DNA from: Betaproteobacteria bacterium
Lineage (GTDB): Bacteria; Pseudomonadota; Gammaproteobacteria; Burkholderiales; Casimicrobiaceae
Direction: 5' to 3'
Assembly: GCA_005881895.1 (NCBI GenBank)
Contig: VBCG01000009.1
Coordinates: 25,993 to 76,572 of the forward strand
DNA: 50,580 bases
This document shows, piece by piece, positions 1-8,858 of the stretch. The notes beneath the pieces were generated by a model that was not told the origin of the DNA, searched no databases, and saw nothing but the letters and a program-made list of their open reading frames with translations. The position numbers and the translations under genes were made by a program. How positions within the stretch are numbered: the first letter of the stretch is position 1; each line of letters opens with the position of its first letter.

Positions 1-1174
1 TGCGGTGGCCGCGCGAAGAGCTGAGGACGGTCCGGCCGCTCCGCCGGTCGCCGCTCTACGATCGGCTGAAAGCGAAATGCGCGGTGTTCGGAACGAAGCT
101 CAATTGGGAACGCGCGAACTATTTTTTGCCGGAAGGCGTGAGCGAACCCGCCTACACCTTCGGCGCTCCGGGTTGGCTGCCCTATGTGCTCGACGAGCAG
201 CGAGCGTGCCGCGAGGATGTCGCGGTCTTCGATCAAACGTCGTTCGCGAAATTCGTGCTCAAGGGCCGCGACGCGTTGGCTGTTCTCCAACGGCTTTGTG
301 CGAACGATATCGACGTCGCGATCGACCGAATCGTCTACACCGGGATGTTGAACTCGCGCGGCGGATTCGAGAGCGACTTGACGATTACGCGGCTCGCACC
401 TGACACTTTTTTCATTCTGACCGGCTCGGCGCAGGCGACTCGCGATTTCAACTGGATCGAACGGCACATCGATGCCGATGAGCACGCATCGCTCGTCGAC
501 GTGACGAGCGCGTACTCCGTTATTTCGATTATGGGACCGAAAGCCGAAGCGCTGTTGCGACGGCTATCACCGCATGATCTGTCGAAAACCGGGCTGCCGT
601 TTTCGTGGACGACCGACATCGACGTCGGCCACGCACGAGTGCGGGCCGCGGACCCGGTTTCGAGCTGTATGTCTCCACCGACCAATGCGTGACGCTTTAC
701 GAAGCGTTGTGGAGCGTCGGCCCTGAATTCGCTTTGCGGGACGCCGGCTATTACACGATCGACGCGTTGCGCATCGAGGCCGGGCGACGCGCATGGGGCG
801 CCGAATTGTCACCCGACGAGTCGCCGTGGGAAGCAGGTTTGGCATACACGGTCAAGCTCGACAAATCGACATCGTTCGTCGGCCGCGAAGCCCTCATCGC
901 CGCGCGCGAAGCCGGCGTCAGAAAGCGCCTCATTCAATTCACATTGGACGATCCCCGTGCGTTTCCCTGGGGTGGCGAGCCTCTGTTAATGAACGGGCGC
1001 GCGGTCGGCGAGCTGACCTCAGCAGGTTACAGTCGAAAATATGACCGCGCCGTCGCGATGGGTTATGCGCGTGCAGAAGCGCCCATCATTGACGAAACCC
1101 TATTGGCCGCCCGCTACGAGGTCGATATTGCCGGCGAACGCTTCACCGTGACGCCGCATCTGAACCTTGCTTAA
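1..1174 (+). pseudogene. Frameshifted C-terminal part of a dimethylglycine/sarcosine dehydrogenase-like FAD oxidoreductase (GcvT-type folate domain)
   Basis: The gene enters from the left edge, so its FAD-binding N-terminus is outside the window. The visible part is the aminomethyltransferase (GcvT-like) region found at the C-terminus of dimethylglycine and sarcosine dehydrogenases, with RRSPLYDRLKA, VFDQTSFAKF and YTGMLNSRGGFESDLT. The frame holds to VGHARVRA (about 645), then the homology continues two bases over from GPGFELYV (650) to a TAA at 1172-1174. The family normally has about seven residues between these blocks (an RLTYVGE-like stretch), so a deletion of 3n+1 bases is inferred. Either this is a broken gene or the assembly has an error. 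Substrate cannot be told apart among N-methylglycines. Confidence 0.75.
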
Positions 1175-1267
1175 CCGTTCCACGGACAGTTGACTCCGGC
1201 GCTTGTTAGCTATCGCTTCTCTAATCGCCCTCCACTGTGGTTTGATAGCGGCATTTACAGACCGTTT

Positions 1268-2107
1268 ATGTCGCTCTCCCATCGCTTCTCCACCCCCCCG
1301 CGCCGCGGCCGCACACCGGCCAAGCCCGGCACGACGACCAACCACGTCCAAAGCCTGAGGCGCGGACTGTCGATCCTCGAATGTCTCGCCAAGGCCGAGG
1401 GCGGGCTCACATTGACTGACGTCGCGCACCGCGCCGAGCTTGCGCCGTCGACGACGCATCGCCTGCTCGCCACGCTCGAACGCATGCGTTATGTTTACCA
1501 GGCGGGCGATTTGGGTCGCTGGTACATCGGCCTCCAGGCGTTCACCGTCGGCTCGAGCTTTCTCGCGAGCCGCGACTTCATCGCGCAGAGCCATCCGTAC
1601 ATGCGTCGTCTGATGGAACAGTCCGGTGAAACGGCGAACCTCGGCATTCTCGACGGAACCGAAGCCGTGTTCGTCGACCAAGTGCAGTGCCGCGAAATGA
1701 TGCGCACGATCGTCAAGCTCGGCAGTCGCGTGCCGCTGCATGCGTCCGGCGTCGGCAAGGCGATCTTCGCCTCATTGCCCGACGAACAAATCGACGCGAT
1801 TCTCAAAGTCAAAGGCCTTCCGCGCATTACCGAGAATACGATCACTTCGCCGGAAACGATGTGGGCGAGCGTGCGCGTGATACGCCAACGCGGGTGGTCG
1901 TTCGATGACGAGGAGCATGCGGTCGCAACGCGATGCGTTGCAGCGCCGATCTACGACGAGCACGCCGAGACGTTGGGCGCGATTTCGCTCGCGGGGCCGT
2001 CGTCGCGGCTGCCGGATTCGCGGATCAAGCAACTCGGTCCGCTGGTAGCGCATACGGCGGAAGAGTTGACCAAGCGGCTCGGCGGACGCTGGCCGCATCC
2101 ATTCTAA
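1268..2107 (+). CDS. IclR family transcriptional regulator
   Basis: A 279-residue protein of normal IclR length. A winged helix-turn-helix occupies about residues 27-90 (SLRRGLSILECLAKAEGG, then LTDVAHRAELAPSTTHRLLATLE), and the IclR effector-binding domain follows to the C-terminus (VDQVQCREMMR, PLHASGVGKAIFA, ATRCVAAPIYDEH). I chose the ATG at 1268; an in-frame TTG at 1190 would add 26 residues without homology. It lies on the same strand as the N-methylglycine oxidoreductase remnant, so it may regulate one-carbon amine or glyoxylate-type metabolism, but this is inferred from position only. Effector unknown. Confidence 0.9.
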   Translation: MSLSHRFSTPPRRGRTPAKPGTTTNHVQSLRRGLSILECLAKAEGGLTLTDVAHRAELAPSTTHRLLATLERMRYVYQAGDLGRWYIGLQAFTVGSSFLASRDFIAQSHPYMRRLMEQSGETANLGILDGTEAVFVDQVQCREMMRTIVKLGSRVPLHASGVGKAIFASLPDEQIDAILKVKGLPRITENTITSPETMWASVRVIRQRGWSFDDEEHAVATRCVAAPIYDEHAETLGAISLAGPSSRLPDSRIKQLGPLVAHTAEELTKRLGGRWPHPF

Positions 2108-2124
2108 CCACGAGGAGGAAACCG

Positions 2125-2580
2125 ATGAAGCCACCCGTTCTTGTGCTGATCATGCTCGTTGCAACAATGTCCTCGCCGGCGTTCGCGCGCTCGGAGACTT
2201 GCCATGCCACCAACGAAAAGGAGGTGGCATCGCTCTTCGATCGCTGGAACAGCTCGCTTCGGACCGGAGACGCCAAGAAAGTCGTGGCAAATTACGCCAA
2301 GGCATCGGTTCTGCTGCCGACGGTCTCGAACACGCCGCGCATGACGCCCGACCAGAAGGAGGATTACTTCAAGCACTTCCTCGAGAACAAGCCGGTCGGC
2401 AAGATCGACTCCCGGTCCATTGAAATCGACTGCAACACGGCAATCGATGTCGGGCTCTACACGTTCACCTTCGGCGATGGCAGTCAAGTGAAGGCGCGCT
2501 ACACGTATACGTACAAGTGGGATGGTCACCAGTGGTTGATTACCAGCCATCACTCCTCGGCAATGCCCGAAAAGAACTGA
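2125..2580 (+). CDS. Exported SgcJ/EcaC-like (DUF4440, SnoaL-fold) protein
   Basis: A 151-residue protein with a cleavable signal peptide (hydrophobic core LVLIMLVATMSS, AFA before the cleavage site). The mature part resembles the calcium/calmodulin kinase II association domain/SgcJ family, a small SnoaL-like cone fold (EVASLFDRWNSSLRTGD near the N-terminus, HQWLITSHHSS at the end). Members often have no known activity. The start is well supported by GAGGAGG seven to eight bases before the ATG at 2125. It follows the IclR gene by 17 bp and may be cotranscribed. Function is not predicted beyond a periplasmic SnoaL-fold protein. Confidence 0.8.
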   Translation: MKPPVLVLIMLVATMSSPAFARSETCHATNEKEVASLFDRWNSSLRTGDAKKVVANYAKASVLLPTVSNTPRMTPDQKEDYFKHFLENKPVGKIDSRSIEIDCNTAIDVGLYTFTFGDGSQVKARYTYTYKWDGHQWLITSHHSSAMPEKN

Positions 2581-2609
2581 CGCGTTTTCAAGCGATCTTT
2601 CGCTTCGGC

Positions 2610-3104
2610 TTGTCCGCGCTGCTGTTCGCCGGCGCCCTCCACGGGTCCGTTGCGTGGAGCACGGTACGCGCCGGCGACGCCACGTATGTGGACGAGCTGC
2701 AGCGGCACGCAACGGCGATGGCATCGCTTGAAGAAGAATTCCTATCGTCGATCGACAGCGCGTCCGAACGGGAACGCTTCAACCCCTATCGGACCTACAA
2801 CCAATTGATGGGAAGCTGGCTGCAAGTCGATTTGGTCGAAGCATTGCTGGCGGCGTCGATCGAAGCGGCACCAACCTGCGAGGAAGAGACGATAAGAACG
2901 ACGCTTCGAGACCAGGCCGAATTTGCGCGCGCGGAGCTCGACCACGCCGTCGTCGATCTCGAACACAACGTTGCTGCGATCAAGCGCTACGATCACCTGC
3001 GGCTGAACAACGCCCTTCGTTCGTTGCTATCGAGCGTGCGAGCCACCGTCGATCGCATGATCATCGACCAGCGCCCTCCGTCGCCTTGCGGCACTGGGCC
3101 GTAA
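2610..3104 (+). CDS. Hypothetical exported protein
   Basis: I do not recognise this family. From the TTG at 2610 the product is 164 residues, beginning with a signal-like segment (LSALLFAGALHGSVAWS) and followed by a mostly helical, charged region with two cysteines (TCEEE, SPCGTGP) and a long amphipathic helix around EFARAELDHAVVDLEHNVAAI. The start is uncertain: no ATG is available, and a GTG at 2517 would give a 195-residue form overlapping the previous gene by 64 bp. No convincing ribosome binding site supports either. The open frame, signal peptide and position in a same-strand run make it probably real. Confidence 0.5.
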   Translation: MSALLFAGALHGSVAWSTVRAGDATYVDELQRHATAMASLEEEFLSSIDSASERERFNPYRTYNQLMGSWLQVDLVEALLAASIEAAPTCEEETIRTTLRDQAEFARAELDHAVVDLEHNVAAIKRYDHLRLNNALRSLLSSVRATVDRMIIDQRPPSPCGTGP

Positions 3105-3127
3105 CGCAAATTGAAGGCTGAAAGCGA

Positions 3128-3394
3128 ATGAACGCTGAAAAGATCAAGGTACGCATAACCGAAAGCGGTCAGACGATCGACGTCGTCGTTCTTAACAAGC
3201 GGTCTAGTCACATCGAGGTGGTCATCGGCGAAGGAATCCACAACGTCAAGTGCGAGCTGACGCCGACGCGAAGCGGCCAGGCCTACGTCGGAAACATCAG
3301 AGGGCGCGAGATCGTGTACGAGCGAAGTCGCGAGCAGGTTCAAGCGGACATCGATAAGGCCAACGCCGTGGGCCGCGAATTCAGGCGGCGCTAA
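3128..3394 (+). CDS. Small hypothetical protein
   Basis: An 88-residue cytoplasmic-looking protein, ATG start preceded by the purine-rich GCTGAAAGCGA. It looks like a small beta-rich domain (KIKVRITESGQTIDVVVLN, then HIEVVIGEGIHNVKCEL) with a basic helical tail ending GREFRRR. I do not recognise the family by name. It lies 23 bp after the hypothetical exported protein and 13 bp before the NIPSNAP gene, so it is likely part of one transcript. No function is proposed. Confidence 0.65.
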   Translation: MNAEKIKVRITESGQTIDVVVLNKRSSHIEVVIGEGIHNVKCELTPTRSGQAYVGNIRGREIVYERSREQVQADIDKANAVGREFRRR

Positions 3395-3407
3395 AGACGC
3401 TTACAGG

Positions 3408-3758
3408 ATGAACCGCCTCGTCGAAATCCGCTCATACAAGCTGAAACCGGGCAGTAGCGAACGATTCCACGAACTGGTCGTCACCAGGAGCCTTCCGCTT
3501 TTGCGAGCGTGGCACATGGAGGTCGTCGCTTACGGTCCGTCGCTCGATGACGCCGACGGCTATTTTCTAATCCGTGCCTACGATAGTCTCGAGCACCTGC
3601 AATCATCGCACCAGGCGTTCTACGGCAGCGACGATTGGCGCAAAGGACCTCGCCAATCCATCATTGACTTGATCGAGACGGATTGGAATGCGGTCCTTTG
3701 GCTCACGCCCGAGGCTGTCAACGCGATTCGCAGTTCGCCGGGAAACAACCCGGGCTGA
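3408..3758 (+). CDS. NIPSNAP family protein
   Basis: A 116-residue single-domain NIPSNAP protein (dimeric alpha-beta ferredoxin-like fold). The diagnostic opening is VEIRSYKLKPGSSERFHELV, followed by the FLIRAYDSLEHLQSSHQAFYGSDDW block and the closing strand WNAVLWLT. Bacterial members lack a known reaction, although several related dimeric barrel proteins are monooxygenases or small-molecule binders. The ATG at 3408 follows AGACGCTTACAGG (weak AGG). It lies between a small hypothetical gene and a GFA-family gene, all on the same strand. Confidence 0.85.
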   Translation: MNRLVEIRSYKLKPGSSERFHELVVTRSLPLLRAWHMEVVAYGPSLDDADGYFLIRAYDSLEHLQSSHQAFYGSDDWRKGPRQSIIDLIETDWNAVLWLTPEAVNAIRSSPGNNPG

Positions 3759-3813
3759 TAACGACGTAGCCGATTCGATTGATGATCGATGCTTGCAAGT
3801 GCGAGGCCGCGGC

Positions 3814-4251
3814 GTGACCGATTCGGCAAACGAGTATAGCTTCGAAGGCCATTGTCACTGCGGCGCGATCGGCTTCTCGTTTCGCACCGCGCAAACGCCA
3901 GACCGTTGGGCACTACGCGCTTGTCAATGTCGCTTCTGTCGAAGCCACGGCGCGCATACGACGTCCGATCCACACGGCACGGTGATTTTCTATTTCGCCA
4001 ATCCGGCAAAGCTTCACCGCTATCGTTTCGCATCGCGCACGGCGGACTTCCTAGTCTGCCGGGACTGCGGCACTTACATCGCGGCGGTAGTCACCTTACC
4101 GCGCGGACAGTTCGCCACACTCAACGTCAATGCGATTGCGGACATCGCCGGCTTGCCGGAAGCGAAGCCGGTTTCGTATGAAGGTGAGTCAACCGAACAG
4201 AAGGTCGAGCGCCGCGAACGACGCTGGACGCCGGTGCACGGTTTTATTTGA
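3814..4251 (+). CDS. GFA family (CENP-V/formaldehyde-activating-enzyme fold) zinc protein
   Basis: About 145 residues from the GTG at 3814. The family's zinc-binding cysteines are all visible: GHCHCGAIGFSF, then ACQCRFCRSHGA, then CRDCGTYIA. This is the fold of the glutathione-dependent formaldehyde-activating enzyme (Gfa), but most family members have no proven activity, so I assign only the fold. Upstream in-frame TTG codons (for example 3793) are alternative starts; no ATG fits. It is the last gene of the plus-strand run and converges on nagZ with 28 bp between the stops. Confidence 0.8.
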   Translation: MTDSANEYSFEGHCHCGAIGFSFRTAQTPDRWALRACQCRFCRSHGAHTTSDPHGTVIFYFANPAKLHRYRFASRTADFLVCRDCGTYIAAVVTLPRGQFATLNVNAIADIAGLPEAKPVSYEGESTEQKVERRERRWTPVHGFI

Positions 4252-4279
4252 TCGCAGAATCGCGGAACGACTCTACGCT

Positions 4280-5254
4280 CTACGCCGCCGATCGCTGCGC
4301 CCCGCTCATCTTTTCCAAACGTGCCGCGAGCAGCGGCGAGGACGGTGGGCTCCATCGCGCGAGCAGGTCATCCATCGCCGCGAAATCGTTGCAGGCAAGC
4401 ACCATGTCGCAGCCCGCCGCGAGCGCAGCATCGGCGCGCGCCACGATGTCGCCCGCGCCTCGAGCACCGGCCATCTCGAGATCGTCGCTGAAAATAACGC
4501 CCTCGAAACCCAAGCGGTCGCGGAGGATATCCTGCAGCCACACTGTGGAAAAGCCGGCCGGGTGCGAATCGATTTCCGGATACAACACATGAGCGGGCAT
4601 CACGCCGTCAATCAGGTTGGACTTCACGAGTGCGGCAAACGGAACGAGGTCATTGGCAGCGATTTCCGCGTACGCGCGCCGATCGACCGGCAGATCGACA
4701 TGTGAATCGGCGGCGACGCCGCCGTGGCCGGGAAAATGTTTCCCCACGGCCGCCATGCCGCCACGATGTAGCCCGCGACAGATCGCCGACGCGAGCTCGG
4801 CGACAGCGTGCGGTTCGTCGTGAAACGCGCGATCGCCGATGACCGCGCTCATGCCGAAATCGAGATCCAGCACAGGCGTGAAGCTGAAATCGACGCCGCA
4901 ATCGGCGAGCTCATCGGCGATCACCCGACCCCATTGCTCGGCCTCCGCAAGCGTATCGTCGCGGTGCACGTCATACGCTTCACCCAGCTTGCGCATCGGC
5001 GGAACGCGCGTAAAGCCGTCGCGAAAGCGCTGCACGCGTCCACCCTCGTGGTCGACTCCGATCAAAAGCGGCGGCGCGCGCATCGAACGGATGTCACGCG
5101 TGAGGCTCGCCAATTGGGTCCGCGAAACGTAATTGCGTGTAAAGAGAATTGCGCCGCCGACGAGCGGATGCGCGAGCCGTTCACGATCGGCGGCAGTGAG
5201 GATCGGTCCCCCAACGCCGAGCATCACAGCGCCGCGCGCGAGCTCGAGCCCCAT
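4280..5254 (-). CDS. nagZ: Beta-N-acetylhexosaminidase NagZ
   Basis: A 324-residue cytoplasmic GH3 glycosidase that removes GlcNAc from 1,6-anhydro-MurNAc peptides during peptidoglycan recycling. Visible landmarks are the substrate-binding [12 protein letters not shown] (about 66-77), the conserved [14 protein letters not shown] loop (172-185) with the catalytic Asp-His pair, and the nucleophile motif IFSDDLEM (about 254-261). The start ATG overlaps the pdxJ stop as TGATG, so translation is probably coupled. In most beta- and gammaproteobacteria acpS lies between pdxJ and nagZ; it is absent here. Confidence 0.95.
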   Translation of the reverse strand: MGLELARGAVMLGVGGPILTAADRERLAHPLVGGAILFTRNYVSRTQLASLTRDIRSMRAPPLLIGVDHEGGRVQRFRDGFTRVPPMRKLGEAYDVHRDDTLAEAEQWGRVIADELADCGVDFSFTPVLDLDFGMSAVIGDRAFHDEPHAVAELASAICRGLHRGGMAAVGKHFPGHGGVAADSHVDLPVDRRAYAEIAANDLVPFAALVKSNLIDGVMPAHVLYPEIDSHPAGFSTVWLQDILRDRLGFEGVIFSDDLEMAGARGAGDIVARADAALAAGCDMVLACNDFAAMDDLLARWSPPSSPLLAARLEKMSGAQRSAA

Positions 5255-6009
5255 CAACGCGATGCCGTCGCCGCTTCGCGCAACAGCGATTTCATTTCGC
5301 GCACCGCCTCGCGCATGCCGACGAACACCGACCGCGCGACGATCGCGTGGCCGATGTGCAGCTCGCGGACGCGGGGCAGTGCGGCAATCGGTTGCACATT
5401 GAAATAGTTGAGCGCATGACCGGCGTTGAAGCGCATTCCCAGCGCACGCACCGCTTCGCCGGCCGTGCGAATCGCCTCGAGCTCCGTGATAACCGCAGCG
5501 CTTTCGGGATCGCGCCCTTTGGCGTGAAATGCGTGCGCGTACGGGCCGGTGTGGATTTCGCACACTTTGGCCCCGACACTCGCTGCGGCCTCGACTTGTC
5601 GCACATCGGCATCAATGAAGACGGAGGTGACAATGCCCGCAGCGGCCAATTGCGCGACCGTCGACTTGATCTTGTTCGCCTGCCCAGCGACATCAAGCCC
5701 GCCCTCGGTCGTAATCTCTTCGCGTCCCTCCGGAACCAGCATCGCCATCTCCGGCTTGAGCCTCGCTGCGATGTCGATCATTTCCTTCGTTGCCGCCATT
5801 TCCAGATTGAGTTTGATGTGGACAAGCTCGCGCAGTCGCCGCACATCTTCGTCCTGAATATGCCGGCGATCCTCGCGCAAGTGTACGGTGATGCCGTCGG
5901 CGCCGCCCAGGTGTGCCTCGACAGCCGCCCATACCGGGTCGGGTTCGTGCGTGCGTCGCGCCTGCCGCAGCGTCGCGACGTGGTCGATGTTGACGCCGAG
6001 CTCGATCAT
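5254..6009 (-). CDS. pdxJ: Pyridoxine 5'-phosphate synthase PdxJ
   Basis: A 251-residue TIM-barrel enzyme that condenses 1-deoxyxylulose 5-phosphate with 3-amino-2-oxopropyl phosphate, the last step of the DXP-dependent vitamin B6 route. Signature blocks are [17 protein letters not shown] at the N-terminus, [18 protein letters not shown], the EIHTGPYA loop and the phosphate-binding [11 protein letters not shown]. The ATG at 6009 gives the canonical start [10 protein letters not shown]. It lies 22 bp after recO and is coupled to nagZ by TGATG, as part of the lepA-nagZ cluster. Confidence 0.96.
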   Translation of the reverse strand: MIELGVNIDHVATLRQARRTHEPDPVWAAVEAHLGGADGITVHLREDRRHIQDEDVRRLRELVHIKLNLEMAATKEMIDIAARLKPEMAMLVPEGREEITTEGGLDVAGQANKIKSTVAQLAAAGIVTSVFIDADVRQVEAAASVGAKVCEIHTGPYAHAFHAKGRDPESAAVITELEAIRTAGEAVRALGMRFNAGHALNYFNVQPIAALPRVRELHIGHAIVARSVFVGMREAVREMKSLLREAATASR

Positions 6010-6031
6010 CCGAGTGTCCCAACCATTCGAT

Positions 6032-6790
6032 TCATTTTGGCTCCGCTTCCTCGTCGAGCGCCTGCAGGTCCTGCACAACGCGGCGACTGAAGATGCGCCG
6101 CTCCTCGAGATAATGATCGAGCACCGAACGCATCAACCGCTTCGCTTCCGTCGCCGTTTGTGGATCCGGATAGCGTTCGTTCGCGAGCGCCAGCAGCGTT
6201 TCGCCGCGCACGAGCGGCCATCGTGCACCCGGCTCCGCGATATCCCGCCGCGGACCGCGATCGAAGGCGTAATGGTAGCGTCCCGCCGGATCGATCGGCG
6301 CGCCGGTGTCTTGTTCATGCGTTAGCGGCATTGCGTAACCCAATTCCGCCAACAATTTGAGCTCGAATCGGCGCAACGTTGCGGCCTGCTCTGCGGGTGC
6401 GGGATGTTCGGTCAACGCCAGTAGCGCGCTCTCGTATTCCGACCACAGCGCGGGGTGTGGATCCTCGCGCGGAACAAGCTTCAGCAACAGCTCGTTCAGA
6501 TAGAAGCCGCACAGGAGCGCAGCGCCGCGGGGTAACGGCATTCCGCCGCGCCACTCCGCGTCAAGCAACGTCTTCAGCTCGGCAGCGCCCGCCCACGACA
6601 ACAGCAGCGGTTGAAAGGCGTTCAGCAATCCGCGCATCTCCGAGCGCGGACGCTTCGCGCCGCGCGCGACCATCGCGACACGCCCATAGGCTCCGCTAAA
6701 CGCCTCGACGATGAGGCTCGTCTCCCGATAGGGATACGTGTGGAGAACGAATCCCGCCTGCCCTTCACGCCGGTCGCGCAGTTGCCTCAT
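6032..6790 (-). CDS. recO: DNA repair protein RecO
   Basis: A 252-residue RecO: N-terminal OB-fold ([38 protein letters not shown]) and a helical C-terminal domain ([33 protein letters not shown]). RecO loads RecA onto SSB-coated gaps with RecR. The zinc cysteines of some RecO proteins are absent, as is usual in proteobacteria. Its ATG overlaps the TGA of the upstream mini-ORF as ATGA, within the intergenic repeat described at 6791-6888, so its translation may depend on that leader. It lies in the era-recO-pdxJ order. Confidence 0.95.
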   Translation of the reverse strand: MRQLRDRREGQAGFVLHTYPYRETSLIVEAFSGAYGRVAMVARGAKRPRSEMRGLLNAFQPLLLSWAGAAELKTLLDAEWRGGMPLPRGAALLCGFYLNELLLKLVPREDPHPALWSEYESALLALTEHPAPAEQAATLRRFELKLLAELGYAMPLTHEQDTGAPIDPAGRYHYAFDRGPRRDIAEPGARWPLVRGETLLALANERYPDPQTATEAKRLMRSVLDHYLEERRIFSRRVVQDLQALDEEAEPK

Positions 6791-6888
6791 AGGACCCCCA
6801 CGCTTGCGGCCTCATTGGCCAATTCGGCCGCTGCGCTGCCCCCATAGGGAGAGTAATTCGCGCCTTGGGACGGCCCTGCGGCACTCAT
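6787..6888 (-). CDS. Candidate leader mini-ORF, 33 codons, within the dispersed repeat (copy A)
   Basis: An ATG at 6888, 19 bp after the era stop, opens a 33-codon frame beginning [14 protein letters not shown] and ending [14 protein letters not shown], whose TGA overlaps the recO start (ATGA). The same peptide, with in-frame length changes, occurs upstream of odhB at 24738-24851. No strong ribosome binding site precedes it. Either it is a translated coupling peptide for recO or the frame is a passenger of a structured repeat. Expression has not been shown; my support is the two-copy comparison. Confidence 0.45.
   Translation of the reverse strand: MSAAGPSQGANYSPYGGSAAAELANEAASVGVL
6791..6888 (-). 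repeat. Dispersed intergenic element, copy A (era-recO)
   Basis: Read on the minus strand the element runs from the mini-ORF ATG through GGGCCGTCCCAAGGCGCG, a CCC-TAT-GGG hairpin core, a GCGGCC/GGCCGC stem around GAATTGGCC, and ends in GCAAGCGTGGGGGTCC immediately before the recO start. It matches copies at 24742-24851 and 42933-43016 almost base for base over the conserved blocks. The element fills almost the whole era-recO gap. Confidence 0.85.
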
Positions 6889-6907
6889 CTCATCTAAGAT
6901 TCGACGC

Positions 6908-7804
6908 TCAATAGCCGAATCGCGTCAGTTGCGTCTCGTCGTTGGCCCATCCGCGTTTCACCTTCACCCATACCTCGAGGTAGACGGGACCGCCGAAGAC
7001 GCGTTCCATCTCGACCCGCGCTTGCGATGCGATGGCTTTCATTCGCGCACCGGCGGCGCCGACCAGAATGGCGCGTTGATTGGCCTTGTCAACGTAGACG
7101 GTGGCGTGAATCCGCCGCAGGTCGCCGCGCTCCTCGAAGCTTTCGATGGCGACGGTCGTTGCGTAAGGCACTTCTTCGCCCAACAGCCGGAAAATTTTTT
7201 CGCGGATCAATTCGGCCGCCAAAAAGCGCTCGTTGCGATCGGTCACATCCGATTCAGGATATAGCAATGGCGACAGTGGCAGCAGCTTCGTAATTTCGTC
7301 CTTGAGGTCGGTGAGCTGCATACCGCGCTCGGCGGAAATCGGCACGATCGCCGCGAAGTCGCGCAACAGAGCGATCTCGGACAGCATCGGCAACAGTACA
7401 GCCTTGTCCTTCAACTGATCGATCTTGTTGACTGCGACGATGACCGGAATGCCGGAAGGGAGCAATGCGGCGACTGCCCGATCAGCACTCGTCAGATGCC
7501 GCGCGTCGACAACCCAAACGACAACGTCGACGCCGCCTAGACTGTCCCGTACGGTGCGGTTCAGCCGATCGTTGAGCGCTCCGCGATTGCGCGTCTGGAA
7601 GCCGGGCGTATCGACGAACGCGAACTGCCGTTCAGGCTCGCTCAAAATTCCGGTGATGCGGTAGCGCGTCGTTTGCGGCTTTTTCGACGTGATGCTGATC
7701 TTTTCGCCGACGAGTGAATTGACGAGCGTCGATTTTCCGACTGACGGGCGCCCGACGATCGCGATGTGTCCTGCGCGATGCGTCGTCGCGGTGCGCTCAG
7801 CCAT
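6908..7804 (-). CDS. era: GTPase Era
   Basis: A 298-residue Era: G1 GRPSVGKS (18-25), effector region TSKKPQTTRYRI, G3 DTPGF, G4 NKID, then a C-terminal KH domain (VYLEVWVKVKRGWANDE). Era binds the 3' end of 16S rRNA and assists 30S assembly. The start MAERT at 7804 overlaps the rnc stop by 8 bp, the usual rnc-era arrangement, so the two are probably translationally coupled. An upstream extension of 25 residues in the same frame lies inside rnc and is rejected as the start. Confidence 0.96.
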   Translation of the reverse strand: MAERTATTHRAGHIAIVGRPSVGKSTLVNSLVGEKISITSKKPQTTRYRITGILSEPERQFAFVDTPGFQTRNRGALNDRLNRTVRDSLGGVDVVVWVVDARHLTSADRAVAALLPSGIPVIVAVNKIDQLKDKAVLLPMLSEIALLRDFAAIVPISAERGMQLTDLKDEITKLLPLSPLLYPESDVTDRNERFLAAELIREKIFRLLGEEVPYATTVAIESFEERGDLRRIHATVYVDKANQRAILVGAAGARMKAIASQARVEMERVFGGPVYLEVWVKVKRGWANDETQLTRFGY

Positions 7805-8471
7805 GTGCGCCGCTGGAAACGACGCGTGCGAACGCGGCGGCGGCGGCATTCTGCTCGGCAGCCCGTCGGCTCGTTCCACTGCCGCGCGTTGTCACTGCCA
7901 GAGCAGGGATCCGGCAGTCGACCTCGAATTGCTGCGCGTGCGCCTCGCCGGTCGTCGCGACGACCGCATATTCGGGCACCGGGTAACGGCGCGCCTGCAA
8001 CCATTCCTGCAAGCGCGTCTTCGGGTCCTTGCCGAGCGTTGCCGGGTCGGCGGCATGGAGCAGATCGGCGTAAATGCGGTCGATTGCGGCGCGTGCAGCC
8101 GGAAAGCCCCCGTCGAGAAACACTGCGCCCAGCACCGCTTCGAGCGCATCGGCGATGATCGACGGTCGATCGGCGCCCCCGCTCTTCACTTCGCCTTCGC
8201 CAAGCCGAATGTGTGCGCCCAACCCCATCTCCCGGGCGAGCTGCGCGAGCGTATCGCGGTTCACGAGGTTCGCGCGCGCGCGCGAAAGATCGCCTTCCTG
8301 CGTCGCCGGAAACCGCTCGAACAATGCCAGCGCGACGGCGCAATTCAGCACCGCGTCGCCGACGAACTCGAGTCGTTCGTTGTGAGGAACGCCGAAGCTG
8401 CGGTGCGTAAGGGCCTCGCGCAGGAGGCCGGGCTCGCGAAAGTCGTAACCGAGCCGTTCCGGCAATGTCAT
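7797..8471 (-). CDS. rnc: Ribonuclease III
   Basis: A 224-residue RNase III that cleaves double-stranded RNA in rRNA processing. The signature NERLEFVGDA is at 31-40, the second catalytic acidic cluster is in IIADALEAVLGAVFLDGG (D and E metal ligands), and the double-stranded RNA-binding domain follows (DPKTRLQEWLQARR, ending RRAAEQNAAAAAFARV). The gene lies 10 bp after the DUF4845 gene and overlaps era by 8 bp. Confidence 0.96.
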   Translation of the reverse strand: MTLPERLGYDFREPGLLREALTHRSFGVPHNERLEFVGDAVLNCAVALALFERFPATQEGDLSRARANLVNRDTLAQLAREMGLGAHIRLGEGEVKSGGADRPSIIADALEAVLGAVFLDGGFPAARAAIDRIYADLLHAADPATLGKDPKTRLQEWLQARRYPVPEYAVVATTGEAHAQQFEVDCRIPALAVTTRGSGTSRRAAEQNAAAAAFARVVSSGAHG

Positions 8472-8481
8472 TCAGCGATAA

Positions 8482-8835
8482 TCAGCGCGAGGCGGATGCG
8501 TCGAAATCCAGCAAGATGCTCGCGTTGCCGACCATCGGCAGTACGCGCTGCCATGAGGCCGTCGCCGTAATCGAACCACCCTGTCTCGACACCTGTATAT
8601 CGGCAGGGCGCACCGATTCGATGTATCCGGCTCCCGCCTTCCGATCGAATGCGCGGCGTACCTCACCAACGCTTCCGGTCGGTGCGTCGTCGAGCGCGGT
8701 TTTCAACGCTTTTTCCACGGCGAAGTACTCGATGTAAGCCGGAAGCACGCGAAATCCCACCAGCGCGACGACGATGACGACCGCGGCAACGAAAAGGAAT
8801 CCCAGGATCGTAATGCCGCGCTCGTTACGCATCAT
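8482..8835 (-). CDS. DUF4845 membrane-anchored protein
   Basis: A 117-residue protein with one N-terminal membrane segment (ILGFLFVAAVVIVVALVGF) and a small periplasmic domain. DUF4845 proteins are conserved between lepB and rnc in betaproteobacteria and their role is unknown; the N-terminus (RNERGITILGFLFV) resembles a type IV pilin-like anchor. AAGGGGAC lies just before the ATG at 8835, which I prefer to an upstream TTG at 8862 overlapping lepB. A second ATG directly follows at 8832. Confidence 0.88.
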   Translation of the reverse strand: MMRNERGITILGFLFVAAVVIVVALVGFRVLPAYIEYFAVEKALKTALDDAPTGSVGEVRRAFDRKAGAGYIESVRPADIQVSRQGGSITATASWQRVLPMVGNASILLDFDASASR

Positions 8836-8858
8836 TGGCCTGTCCCCTTGTGGTCCGC

